Shown here piece after piece: positions 52,666 to 61,740 of a DNA stretch of 64,000 nucleotides. Position numbers and translations under genes: made by a program. The stretch's first letter is position 1; each line of letters starts with the position of its first letter. The stretch is from an uncultured Flavobacterium sp. (lineage in GTDB: Bacteria > Bacteroidota > Bacteroidia > Flavobacteriales > Flavobacteriaceae), in the NCBI GenBank assembly GCA_937773775.1, contig CALJVL010000001.1, positions 124,001-188,000 on the forward strand. Reading direction: 5' to 3'. The notes under the pieces were generated by a model. It was given only the letters and a program-made list of their open reading frames with translations, ran no database searches and was not told the origin of the DNA.

Positions 52666-54451
52666 TCACTCGTAAAGCGGCGTCGTGGCATTCGTATTTT
52701 CTATAAATATCAATGAATCAAATAGTTTAATTAATGGAAGTTGATAAATATCCTTATTTGTTTCTTTACCGTATCCAATCAATTTCGTTAGTCCTATAAT
52801 TCCGTCCGTTTTTTAATTCTTTTGTTAATGTTGGCATATCTAAATAAAATGATTTGCCATTTAAGGTAAGTGAATTTTCCCAAAGATTAGTTTCAGTTGA
52901 TTGCATGGTAGTCTTTTTTAATTCATCTATATAAAAATGGTCTCCATTAATAAACCTCTCATCAATAAACGAATAGTTCCCTTTTAGAGAAGTAAGTCCA
53001 ATTGAATGATAGTCATTTTTAAATTCCTGTTTTAAATTCCGTCCCATTATTCCGATCTCATTATCCGTAATAATTTCGTTGGAAATATGCGCATTATGAG
53101 CCCAAACAATTATTTTGCTATCACTATTATGTGCTAAATAAGAAATTCTATCCGCCATAATTTCATCCCGACTTTGATTTTGTTTACCGTTTTTACGATT
53201 TACGTAGTTGATGTGAGTGTTTTTGCCATTGAATAGAATTTCTTTGAGGGATGCGGTCAAATTACCTGTGGATTCTAATTGATTTTCGATTTCTAAAATA
53301 GTATTATAGTTAGCCAAAACTATTTTTTTAATTCTGCTTCAAAGCTGCCAGTAGTTTTTGCACTATTTGATTTAAGTTTTTGCACTAACGTCACTAATTT
53401 TTCGTCTTTAATGCCTTTCACATTTTCTGATAATAATTCATAGAAAGCCCAATAGGAGTCATCACAGCCTTTGAATTGTATGTTGTAATTTGAGCGGTTC
53501 TCCTTATACCATTGAAGAAAAGATTTCATTTCTTTGGTTTGATATATTGAAAATAAATGTTTTTGGATTAAGCTCTCTATTGAACTTGTCATCAAATCTT
53601 TATTCAATAGTTCAATATCGTCATAAGAACTTTCCAAAATAACCATCTTAAATCCTTTTTCTAGGATTAATCTCTTTGTGATCATTTCCCGCAGTCGGTA
53701 AAACTCGGCCGTTCCGTGTGTGCTTTCACCAATGGACACGATTTTTTTGTCACCTACTTTTGCTATCAATGCGTCTAAACTGAAAGATAGACTCTCGTTT
53801 GTTGATAAATCTAGTGCTGTGGATGCGATCTGGATTGCTGTATTTAAGTCAGCCGTATTGTAATTTTTTAAATATATTTTGGGCGTTTCGGTCATAGTCT
53901 GAATGTCTTTACCATCTATGGTTATTATAAAATCATCAAACCAAGCCGTTCCTTTACCATCTACAATTCCGCCAACATAGATGGCTTCAGCACCCGTTGG
54001 ATAGGGTAATGTTATCGAATATTCTTTCCAATTATTAGTGCCTTTAATCTTGTATCGCTGCATATTTTTAAAAGCCAGTGAACCGTTAAAGCCATCAATA
54101 CGCATCACAAGGCCAACCGATTTATCCACCTTTTCGTGTTTTATGCGTCCGGTAAGTGTAATGGAATCTCCCACATAATTGGCAGGGATTTTATACGTGA
54201 TACACCCAAACTTACTTTTGTCTGTTGACGTTACTTTTCCAACGCCATTTCCATTACTCATTTTTTTCGGCAGTAATTTCCCCGGAACTTTTTTCTAAAT
54301 TCCCCCATTTGAACCAACCTTCCGGCATACTTTGTTTATCGTGATCAAAATTCAAATTGTACTTTTTTGGATATTGATTTTGAGCTAACATAATTGGATG
54401 TGAAACCAAAATTCCAATTAAACAGAGCAAAAAGGTTTTAATGTTTTTCAT
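52666..54451 (-). pseudogene. Erythromycin-esterase-type (Ere/ChaN-like) protein, three frameshifts
   Basis: Three ORFs on the minus strand make one exported protein of about 594 aa. The start has a signal peptide (KNIKTFLLCLIGILVSHPIMLAQ) and a beta-sandwich domain. Then come VSIGESTHGTAEFYRLREMITKRLI and GFKMVILESSYDDI, the Ere hallmark with its catalytic His and Glu, and IIVWAHNAHISN later. Breaks: A6 near 54272 (one too many), A7 near 53323-53329 (one too few), and one near the C-terminus around 52800. After repair the end reads LIKLFDSLIFIENTNATTPLYE, the family's C-terminus, stop 52666. Substrate of the native enzyme is unknown; macrolide hydrolysis cannot be assumed. Confidence 0.8.
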
Positions 54452-54475
54452 TATTGTGATGTTTATTTTTTAGTG

Positions 54476-54621
54476 GTTGTTGCCAACAACGTTCCCTTGC
54501 TACAAGCGGTTTGGGACTAAATTAATCCCATTATTCGGATTTGACAAATCATACCAAATACAAACCCATTTTCCAATCAAGCCAATTGCCCAAATCTCTT
54601 GTGAGCAAGTGTTAGCCCTAG
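54476..54621. repeat. Intergenic repeat R3 between the Ere-type and SEC-C genes
   Basis: It starts GTTGTTGCCAACAACGTTCCC and ends GCAAGTGTTAGCCCTAG. It shares ordered words with R1 and the left end of R2. Its two edges belong to inverted pairs with the far sides of the neighbouring genes (GTTGGCAAC at 52649 and TAGGGCTAAC at 56273). Confidence 0.55.
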
Positions 54622-56246
54622 TTAATACTGCCGTGGCATTTTTTATACTTTGTTCCGCTACCACAAGGACAAGATTCATTTCTTCCTGTTTTTTTTCTAA
54701 GATTTTCTTGAATCTTTTTTATTCCTGAAATCTTCCCATAATAGTCTTCGTCAAAAAATTGTGCCCAAGATTCATCTAAAGCAATCAGATCTGAGTCAGG
54801 AAACTTTTGGAGTCCTTTTTTTAAATGAAAACCTAAAAAGCCAAGTTCATTGTCTGCTTTATAGTATTTGCTAAATTTTATTCTTCTTTCTATATAATCA
54901 ATAAATTTCCCAGAAGTATTTAGGTAATTAGCTACAGTCTCCAAATCAAAAATGTTTAACGCTACTGGAAATTCTTCATATTCTTTTTCTAATAGGATGT
55001 GTGTCTGATGTGTGATTGCTGGATAATCATCTAATACAATCGTAACAACAAAGGATTGTTTAATATCAAAATCAAATTGAAAATTTGGTTCTGCTTTCAA
55101 TACAAATAAATAATCATTTGAAGATTTGAGACATTCTGAAGCAGTTAATCCTTGTTCGTAAGCATCTTCCACTGCTTTTTTAAAATCACTTTGTATAGAT
55201 TCAATATTTCCTTTTTTTGAAAGTGCAGTTAGCTTTTTTGATTTGACTTGAAAAATAATTGCTTTATTATTATGTACAGCAAGAATATCTATATCGGTAA
55301 CCATTGTACTTTTAGATTTCTTTATTATCAAATTTTTTAAAGTGTTTTCAATACCGAAAATATTTTCAATAATCTTATATGTAATTTCTTCTGCAATCTC
55401 ACCACGATTGAATTGAGCTTTTGAACGATAATTGTCATCACTATACATCCAATAAAAAGGTGATTCATATATAGCCTCTGATAAATGATAAAGCATAGGA
55501 ATAAAGTATTTACCATTAGATAACTTAATTATGGGCTTCTCGGAAAGAATATTAAAATCTCCTATATCGCAAAATTGTTGGTTTTGAAGTTGTTCTAAGT
55601 CAAGTGTGAAATTTTCTAAAATATCTTGAAAATCTTTATTTTTTTGAGTAATATCTTCTTTTGAAAGGCAAAAAACATCAAGTAATTTTTCTTTAAAAGT
55701 ATTTTTTGATTCGAATTTTAATTTATTCAATTTACCTTGTAGAAGAATCTTTAAAGAATGATAAAACTCTGGCAGTATATCTAGCTTGATAGATTTTGAT
55801 TTAGAAAGCCAATCTATATCATATTTGTATTTTTCCGTGACCCATTTGGTGTATTGATAATCATAAGCCCCAGTTCCAGAATAGAACATAGCTTCTTGAA
55901 ACATTAATCCGTTATTAAAGAAGTCAAATGGACTTTCAGATGGACTTTCAAGCATTTTTGATATGTCAGGCATAAAAGTATAGTGTAGCTGTTCCATTAA
56001 ACTATACACTTCTTCTAATACTTTTAATTCACCATATTCTATTTCTTTTTTTGAATTCCAATTTTTCACCCAAAGTCCCATTAGAAACTTTATTTCATTG
56101 TTATTCAGACTCTCTCTCACATTTTTAGATGAGAGTTCGCTTAAAGTACCGCAGAAATCTTTAAGTACGATAGTTGATAAGATATAAATAAAGTTAATAT
56201 CAGAAGTGATTTCATTTAGTCTGTATAATATTTGTTCTTTATTCAT
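54618..56246 (-). CDS. SEC-C motif protein with possible PD-(D/E)XK nuclease-like domain
   Basis: A 542-aa soluble protein. The last 20 residues, NESCPCGSGTKYKKCHG, are a SEC-C zinc motif. Around residues 280-340 the order Glu (RGEIAEEITYKIIENIF), Asp (TMVTDIDILAVHNNKA) and IIFQVKSKKLT fits the E-(D)-x(n)-(E/Q)-x-K pattern of restriction-endonuclease-like folds such as NERD or Mrr domains. The N-terminal 250 residues are mostly helix and unknown. It could act on nucleic acid, perhaps in defence, but there is no partner gene. The gene is bracketed by a 10-bp inverted repeat. Confidence 0.68.
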   Translation of the reverse strand: MNKEQILYRLNEITSDINFIYILSTIVLKDFCGTLSELSSKNVRESLNNNEIKFLMGLWVKNWNSKKEIEYGELKVLEEVYSLMEQLHYTFMPDISKMLESPSESPFDFFNNGLMFQEAMFYSGTGAYDYQYTKWVTEKYKYDIDWLSKSKSIKLDILPEFYHSLKILLQGKLNKLKFESKNTFKEKLLDVFCLSKEDITQKNKDFQDILENFTLDLEQLQNQQFCDIGDFNILSEKPIIKLSNGKYFIPMLYHLSEAIYESPFYWMYSDDNYRSKAQFNRGEIAEEITYKIIENIFGIENTLKNLIIKKSKSTMVTDIDILAVHNNKAIIFQVKSKKLTALSKKGNIESIQSDFKKAVEDAYEQGLTASECLKSSNDYLFVLKAEPNFQFDFDIKQSFVVTIVLDDYPAITHQTHILLEKEYEEFPVALNIFDLETVANYLNTSGKFIDYIERRIKFSKYYKADNELGFLGFHLKKGLQKFPDSDLIALDESWAQFFDEDYYGKISGIKKIQENLRKKTGRNESCPCGSGTKYKKCHGSIN

Positions 56247-56922
56247 TAAATAATCGTGATGTTTTTTTCAATTAGGGCTAACGGTAGGACGCTTGGAGAA
56301 GGACGACCCCCTTGGGAGTCTTTCTCCAAACGGCCAGTTGAGCGTAGTTACTCTATTTATTCCTACTATTCTTTTTTTGTAACGGAGTTGGTTTAGCTAC
56401 TCCTATTATTTTTTTATCACAATACCTTTCAATGAAACAATTATTTATTTCGATTTAGCAAGCCTGCTAAACGTAGTTAATAATTGGGTTTTCGAGCTCT
56501 TTTTTTCAGATTTAAAAGTTAATGAGTCTTGACTTTATCCTTTTTTATCACTAACTTAGTCAAGTCATTACGTTGTCAAACGTTTGAAAGTAAACTTTCT
56601 ACGATTTAATCGCATGACTTGAAGTGGAAATCCTTTTCCTTTTTAATCTTATAAAAATATCTCTAAAATTCATTGTGCAAATAACACGTAGATTGAGCCA
56701 ATTACGCTCTAACTAGTGTATAGGCGAAATTAAACTTCGCCAATTCGCCCATTTTTGGTTGTATATACGAAGTTTTGTTTCGCTTTATACTATTCCAAAT
56801 ATATTACTTTATTTCTTACAAATCATCAAGAGGAATTATATTCACTTTCCGTTTTTGTGTACATATAAATCTTTTTACATTTTCTTTACTAGATTTTATT
56901 TTGAAAAACTAAACGCTCTAAT
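56247..56922. other. Long intergenic region with no supported gene
   Basis: AT-rich. The first part (56272-56350) holds repeat R4. Between 56350 and 56920 I see no credible ORF; the plus-strand ORF at 56759 has poor composition and runs into the Flavo-1-like element. No tRNA or IS remnants recognised. Confidence 0.6.
56272..56350. repeat. Intergenic palindromic repeat R4
   Basis: After TTAGGGCTAAC comes CGCTTGGAGAAGGAC and, past a short C/G-rich loop, GTCTTTCTCCAAACGG. The arms TTGGAGAA and TTCTCCAA, plus GAC and GTC, form a strong hairpin. A GTTGAGC follows. The TAGGGCTAAC edge is the inverted partner of 54611-54620. Confidence 0.5.
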
Positions 56923-56996
56923 TAGCCCTGATGGCAATGAAAATCCCGTGCCTTTTTTTGGTGCGGATTGTAATGAACAGCAGGACGAGGCGTTGT
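56923..56996 (+). ncRNA. Flavo-1-like conserved intergenic RNA element
   Basis: The stretch TAGCCCTGATGGCAATGAAA, ATCCCGTGCC, T-run, GGTGCGGAT, then GAACAGCAGGACGAGGCG looks like the structured element that is highly repeated in Flavobacteria and known as the Flavo-1 motif. ATCCCG and CGGAT can pair around the T-rich loop. The assignment is from memory of the motif, not from a search. It has no protein gene directly downstream; htpG converges from the right. Confidence 0.5.
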
Positions 56997-57023
56997 GATA
57001 AAAATAAATCGTTCTGCTCCCAA

Positions 57024-57064
57024 ACAAAAAAGACCCACAAGTTTTTACTTGCAGGTCCATTTTC
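57024..57064 (-). terminator. Intrinsic terminator of htpG
   Basis: On the minus strand GACCTGCAAGT pairs with ACTTGTGGGTC around AAAA (one mismatch) and is followed by a T6 run, 75 bp after the htpG stop. Confidence 0.75.
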
Positions 57065-57139
57065 TATTTTCAATAGTTTCTGAAACAACTTCGGAATAAG
57101 CGATTCACAGCATTTTACTTCATAAAATTGGTTGTCGAC

Positions 57140-59044
57140 TTATTTGATCATCTCAAAACTTCTTTTTACAAAAGTAGTCAAGGCTTCCCCTTTCAACAGG
57201 TTTTGTGATAATTTAGCCAAGTCAAGTGCTTGTTTTACTAAGTGTTCTTGATTTGATTTGTCTTTTGCATTCAGAATGGTTGTTGCTAAAGGAGAGTTTG
57301 TATTGACAACTAAGTTATACATTTCCGGCATATTGCCCATTCCGAACATTCCACCACCACCGCCAGACTGACTCATTTCTTTCATTCTACGCATAAATTC
57401 AGGTTGCGTGATAATAAACGGTGCCGATTGACTGTCCATAGCTTCCAGTTGTACGCTATAAGTTTCTTTTGGCACAATTGTTTCCAAAACTGTTTTTAAG
57501 CTTGTTTGTTCTTCTTCTGATAATTTAGAAATAGTAGTTTCCTCTTTCTTGATTAAATTATCGATATGATCTGAATCGACACGAACGAAGCTTACATCAT
57601 TATTGTCTGCTTCCAGTTTTTGGATTAAATGTGAAATTATTGGAGAATCTAATAATAGCACTTGATATCCTTTTTCTTGCGCAATTTCGATGTAAGAATG
57701 CTGTGCATCTTTATTTGCTGCGTATAAAACAACTAGTTTGCCGTCCTTGTCCGTTTGATTGTCTTTTAAGTTCTCTTTTAACTCCTCAAGTGTATAGTAC
57801 TTGTCGTCAACTGTTGGGTATAAAAAGAAAGCGGCTGCTTTTTCGTAGAATTTATCTTCAGAAAGCATTCCGTATTCTAAAACGATTTTGATATCATTCC
57901 ATTTTTTCTCAAAATCTTCACGATTTTCAGTGAATAGCGATTTCAATTTATCGGCAACTTTACGAGTGATATAGTTGGATATTTTCTTAACTGCTGCATC
58001 TGCTTGTAAACCTGAACGAGATACGTTCAATGGAATGTCTGGTGAATCGATAACTCCTTTAAGCATCGTTAAGAATTCAGGAACAATTCCTTCTACATTA
58101 TCAGTTACGTAAACCTGATTTTGGTACAATTGGATTTTATCCTTCTGAATTTGTAAGTCAGAACCTAATTTTGGAAAATACAAAATACCAGTTAGGTTAA
58201 ACGGATAATCAACATTCAAATGGATGTGGAATAACGGTTCTTCAAATTGCGCCGGATACACCTCATGATAGAAAGATTTATAATCTTCATCTGTCAATTC
58301 AGTTGGTTGTTTTGTCCAGGCTGGATTTGGGTTATTGATGATGTTATCTACTTCAACGGTTTTAAAGACTTCGTCCTTGTCTTCCGCTTCAACAGATTCT
58401 CCCTTTTTTTGTTCTATTTTTTCAGTTCTAGTTCCAAATTTAATTGGCACAGGCATGAATTTATTGTACTTGTTCAGTAGGCCTTTGATTTTAGACTCTT
58501 CTAGGAACTCTAAAGAATCCTCAGCAAGGTGTAAAATTATTTCAGTTCCACGTGTAGTTTTGTCAGCAGGCTCTAAAGTGAACTCTGGACTTCCGTCACA
58601 GGTCCAGTGTGCCGCTGGTTCGTCTTTATATGATTTAGTAATGATTTCCACTTTTGCAGCAACCATAAATGCGGAGTAGAAACCAAGACCAAAATGACCA
58701 ATAATGCCAGAATCTTTAGTCGAATCTTTGTATTTTTCAAGAAACTCTTCAGCTCCTGAAAAAGCCAGTTGATTGATGTATTTCTCTACTTCCTCGGAGG
58801 TCATTCCTAAACCTTGGTCAGTAATATGAATTTTCTTCGCCTCTTTGTCAATTTTTACTTCAATAATTGGATTACCATATTCTACGTTGGTTTCACCAAT
58901 ATTTGTCAAATGCTTTAATTTTAGTGTCGCATCTGTTCCATTTGAAATTAATTCACGCAAGAAAATCTCGTGGTCACTATATAGGAACTTCTTTATTAAA
59001 GGGAAGATATTTTCCACCGAAACATTTATTTTTCCAGTTGTCAT
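57140..59044 (-). CDS. htpG: Molecular chaperone HtpG (Hsp90)
   Basis: A 634-aa ATP-dependent chaperone. GHKL ATPase motifs are clear: FLRELISNGTDATLKLKHL, IHITDQGLGMT, GIIGHFGLGFYSAFMVA and TRGTEIILHL. The middle domain has LPLNVSRSGLQADAAVKKI (catalytic Arg), and the C-terminal dimerisation region has FIITQPEFMRRMKEM. Length matches bacterial HtpG. It has its own terminator. A heat-shock promoter could not be identified. Confidence 0.96.
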   Translation of the reverse strand: MTTGKINVSVENIFPLIKKFLYSDHEIFLRELISNGTDATLKLKHLTNIGETNVEYGNPIIEVKIDKEAKKIHITDQGLGMTSEEVEKYINQLAFSGAEEFLEKYKDSTKDSGIIGHFGLGFYSAFMVAAKVEIITKSYKDEPAAHWTCDGSPEFTLEPADKTTRGTEIILHLAEDSLEFLEESKIKGLLNKYNKFMPVPIKFGTRTEKIEQKKGESVEAEDKDEVFKTVEVDNIINNPNPAWTKQPTELTDEDYKSFYHEVYPAQFEEPLFHIHLNVDYPFNLTGILYFPKLGSDLQIQKDKIQLYQNQVYVTDNVEGIVPEFLTMLKGVIDSPDIPLNVSRSGLQADAAVKKISNYITRKVADKLKSLFTENREDFEKKWNDIKIVLEYGMLSEDKFYEKAAAFFLYPTVDDKYYTLEELKENLKDNQTDKDGKLVVLYAANKDAQHSYIEIAQEKGYQVLLLDSPIISHLIQKLEADNNDVSFVRVDSDHIDNLIKKEETTISKLSEEEQTSLKTVLETIVPKETYSVQLEAMDSQSAPFIITQPEFMRRMKEMSQSGGGGGMFGMGNMPEMYNLVVNTNSPLATTILNAKDKSNQEHLVKQALDLAKLSQNLLKGEALTTFVKRSFEMIK

Positions 59045-59221
59045 ATTTAAAATTTTAAGGGTTTTACAATCTCGTCAACTCTTTCAAATAGAGTACCAAT
59101 ACTTACTCAAGTGACAAATTGTCGTAACTGTTAATTTTGAAACAAAAATATTGAATTTTGAAACTATAATTGTTAATTCCCTTTGTACCTTTATCTAAGC
59201 TTAATTTAAAACAATAGAGCA

Positions 59222-59701
59222 ATGAAAAAAATATTTCTTTTAACAGCTTTAGCATTAATGCTGTTTTCATGTAAGACCACTTCAGTAACAACTAATAAGT
59301 TGGATAAAAGTGCTCAAGTAGCAATAAAAGGAAACTGGATTTTAACTTCGGTGACTTATCCCGGTTCAGAATACATCAAGGTAAACTCTTTTGATATTGC
59401 TGATTCAAAATGTTTTGAAGGAAGTACGTGGAAATTTATTTCAAATAATAACAAAGGAGATATGGCATTGACAAAGTTTGATTGCCCTGTTTTTAGCTCT
59501 CCTATAACTTGGTTTATTAATAAAGACGGTGAATTTATTTTGAAAGTTTTAGATGCAGACGAAAAAGCAAAAAGAGTAAGAGCAGGTTATGTATTGCAGG
59601 TAGCAAATCAATCTGAGAATTCTTTCCAATTGGTTGACAAAGGAATTAATGTCGCAGGTAAAAGCATTGACGTAGTTTACCAATTTCAAAAATCTAATTA
59701 A
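59222..59701 (+). CDS. Lipocalin-like lipoprotein
   Basis: A 159-aa lipoprotein (signal KKIFLLTALALMLFSCKTT, lipobox LFSC). IKGNWILTSVTYPG is the start of a lipocalin-like barrel (G-x-W), with eight short strands following (STWKFISNNNKG, ITWFINKDGEFILKVL, YVLQVANQSENSFQLV). Probably an outer-membrane or periplasmic ligand-binding lipoprotein of unknown ligand. It lies 26 bp before the OmpA-family gene, so the two are likely co-transcribed. Confidence 0.82.
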   Translation: MKKIFLLTALALMLFSCKTTSVTTNKLDKSAQVAIKGNWILTSVTYPGSEYIKVNSFDIADSKCFEGSTWKFISNNNKGDMALTKFDCPVFSSPITWFINKDGEFILKVLDADEKAKRVRAGYVLQVANQSENSFQLVDKGINVAGKSIDVVYQFQKSN

Positions 59702-59727
59702 TAAGAAACATTATAAAAAAGACAATT

Positions 59728-60423
59728 ATGAAAAAATTTTCTATACTAGCGCTGGCATTAACTATGTCAATTGGAACGCTTTTTACAAGTTGTGAATCGT
59801 TAAAGAACACAAATAATACGCAAAGAGGTGCCGGAATCGGAGCTGCCGGTGGTGCAGTAATCGGAGCTATACTAGGCAATAATGTAGGTAAAGGCGGTAA
59901 AGGTGCCGTGGGAGCAGTAATTGGTGGTGTTGTTGGTGGTGTTGCCGGTGGAGTTATTGGTAACAAAATGGACAAGCAAGCCAGACAAATTGACGAAGTG
60001 CTGCCGGGAGCTGAGGTAAAACGAGTAGGTGAGGGGATTCAATTAGTTTTAAATGAAAATGCGGTACGTTTTGACACGAACAAATCTAGTTTAATGAATG
60101 AAGCCAAAGCTAATTTGAACAAACTAGTTCCTGTTTTTCTGGAATATCCTGACACTGACATTACTATATTTGGGTATACAGATATTACAGGTCCTGCGGA
60201 TTATAATCTGAAACTTTCGGCAGAAAGAGCAACTTCTGTTAGAGAATACTTGGTAGGTAAAGGATTAGCTTCAAGTAGGTTTAACGTAACTGGTTTAGGT
60301 ATTGCCGATCCAATTGCGGCAAATGATACTGCAGAAGGAAGAAGCCAAAATCGCCGTGTTGAGTTTGCTATTACCGCAAATGATAAAATGAAGGCAGAGG
60401 CCAAAATAGAAGCAGGGAACTAA
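59728..60423 (+). CDS. OmpA-family lipoprotein with glycine zipper
   Basis: A 231-aa protein with lipobox FTSC after KKFSILALALTMSIGTL. Residues about 34-78 are a Gly/Ala/Val glycine-zipper (GAGIGAAGGAVIGAILGNNVG), which can insert into or pack against membrane. The C-terminal OmpA domain has TDITIFGYTDITGPADYNLKLSAERATSVREYL and GIADPIAANDTAEGRSQNRRVEF, the peptidoglycan-binding Asp and Arg. It links outer membrane and cell wall. A strong terminator follows. Confidence 0.92.
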   Translation: MKKFSILALALTMSIGTLFTSCESLKNTNNTQRGAGIGAAGGAVIGAILGNNVGKGGKGAVGAVIGGVVGGVAGGVIGNKMDKQARQIDEVLPGAEVKRVGEGIQLVLNENAVRFDTNKSSLMNEAKANLNKLVPVFLEYPDTDITIFGYTDITGPADYNLKLSAERATSVREYLVGKGLASSRFNVTGLGIADPIAANDTAEGRSQNRRVEFAITANDKMKAEAKIEAGN

Positions 60424-60445
60424 AGTTTAGTTTGTTTTAATAGCA

Positions 60446-60487
60446 AGAAAGCCATTTCGTTATCATAATGAAATGGCTTTCTTTTTC
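60446..60487 (+). terminator. Intrinsic terminator after the OmpA-family gene
   Basis: Perfect 13-bp arms AGAAAGCCATTTC / GAAATGGCTTTCT with an 11-nt loop, followed by TTTTC, 23 bp after the stop. Confidence 0.85.
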
Positions 60488-60530
60488 AGTTAAATTCTTG
60501 TTTCAACAAAGGATTCTTGTTGAAGAAAAC

Positions 60531-60538
60531 TATCTTTG
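60531..60538 (+). promoter_or_regulatory. Candidate -7 box TATCTTTG
   Basis: A perfect TAnnTTTG match 27 bp before the ABC ATPase start and downstream of a strong terminator. Confidence 0.45.
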
Positions 60539-60565
60539 TAGTCTCAAAACATCATCATAATAAAA

Positions 60566-61513
60566 ATGCTTCAAGTTCAAAACATCTCATTTGGTTATGC
60601 CGAAAGGCGCGTGATCCATAATATAAACTTTACAATCGAAAAAGCGCAGAATATTGCCGTGATTGGCGAAAGCGGTTGCGGAAAAAGCACGCTTTTAAAA
60701 CTAATTTACGGCTTGTACGATCTAGACGAAGGGAATATATTTTGGAATGAAACGGAAGTGTTGGGTCCAAAGTATAACTTAGTTCCCGGAATGTCGTTTG
60801 CCAAATATTTATCTCAGGATTTTGATCTGATGCCTTACACAACTGTTGCAGAAAATGTAGGTAAATTTCTTTCTAATGTTTTTCCTGAGAAGAAAAAAGA
60901 ACGAGTCCAAGAGCTCTTGGAAATTGTTGAAATGACAGAATATGCAGATGTCAAAACTAAGTATTTGAGTGGTGGTCAGCAGCAAAGAGTAGCTCTTGCC
61001 CGAGTCTTGGCTTTGGAACCAGAGATACTTTTACTAGACGAACCTTTCAGTCATATTGATAATTTCAGGAAGAATGCGCTTCGCCGCAATTTGTTTGCCT
61101 ACTTAAAATCAAAGGGAGTAACCGTTATTGTTGCTACCCATGATAGTACAGACGCGCTTTCTTTTGCTGACGAAACTATTGTTTTACAAGACGGAAAAAT
61201 TGTTGATAAGGCAGGTTCGCAAAGTTTGTACAGTAATCCAATTAATAAATATGTAGCCTCGCTTTTTGGGGAAGTTAATGAGTTAAAATTATCTCATTTA
61301 GTCGCCGTAGAAGAAGGCGAGGATGAAATAATTTTGTTGTATCCTCACCAACTTAAAGTAGTTGATAATGGCTTAATGGAGGTGATTGTCAAACAATCGT
61401 ATTTTAAAGGAAGTCATTATTTGATTAAAGCGGTTTTTGACCGAAAAGCAATCTTCTTCGAGAATGATACTGAATTAGAAGTAAATCAAATGGTAACGCT
61501 GATGATAGCGTAA
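60566..61513 (+). CDS. ABC transporter ATP-binding protein
   Basis: A 315-aa ATPase. Walker A GESGCGKST, Q-loop LSQDFDLMPYTTVAEN, signature LSGGQQQRVALARVLA, Walker B EILLLDEPFSHID and switch His in VATHDSTDAL are complete. The C-terminal 90 residues (EDEIILLYPHQLKVV, LEVNQMVTLMI) resemble a TOBE-like beta domain as in importers of the CysA/PotA/FbpC type. No permease or binding-protein gene is adjacent, so the substrate and partners are unknown. Confidence 0.9.
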   Translation: MLQVQNISFGYAERRVIHNINFTIEKAQNIAVIGESGCGKSTLLKLIYGLYDLDEGNIFWNETEVLGPKYNLVPGMSFAKYLSQDFDLMPYTTVAENVGKFLSNVFPEKKKERVQELLEIVEMTEYADVKTKYLSGGQQQRVALARVLALEPEILLLDEPFSHIDNFRKNALRRNLFAYLKSKGVTVIVATHDSTDALSFADETIVLQDGKIVDKAGSQSLYSNPINKYVASLFGEVNELKLSHLVAVEEGEDEIILLYPHQLKVVDNGLMEVIVKQSYFKGSHYLIKAVFDRKAIFFENDTELEVNQMVTLMIA

Positions 61514-61740
61514 TAGACAAAACCCCTAAAAACCTTATCTAATAATGTGTTTTTTAAATAAATGATAGTCCTAGTTGTAGTAATGAATGGGATTTGTCAC
61601 ACAGGAATACGAAAATATTGCTAATAGCAGGAAGTAGCGCACGAAAGATATAAGTTGTACATTGATAAAAAAAGAGTAATTTTCCATCCAGAATTTAAAG
61701 TATGCTTAATTTTAGCAACTTATTTTAATAAAACTATAAT

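Noticed and set aside
52666-54451. Calling the Ere-type gene a macrolide resistance gene
   Set aside because: The family is broad and mostly of unknown substrate, the frame is broken, and an extra N-terminal domain is present.
54476-56350. Classical integron with attC sites
   Set aside because: The bracket sequences do not match RYYYAAC/GTTRRRY at both ends and no integrase is in the window; kept only as a cassette-like analogy.
56759-56998. 79-aa plus-strand ORF
   Set aside because: Composition is poor, there is no start context, and its C-terminal third is the Flavo-1-like element read as protein.
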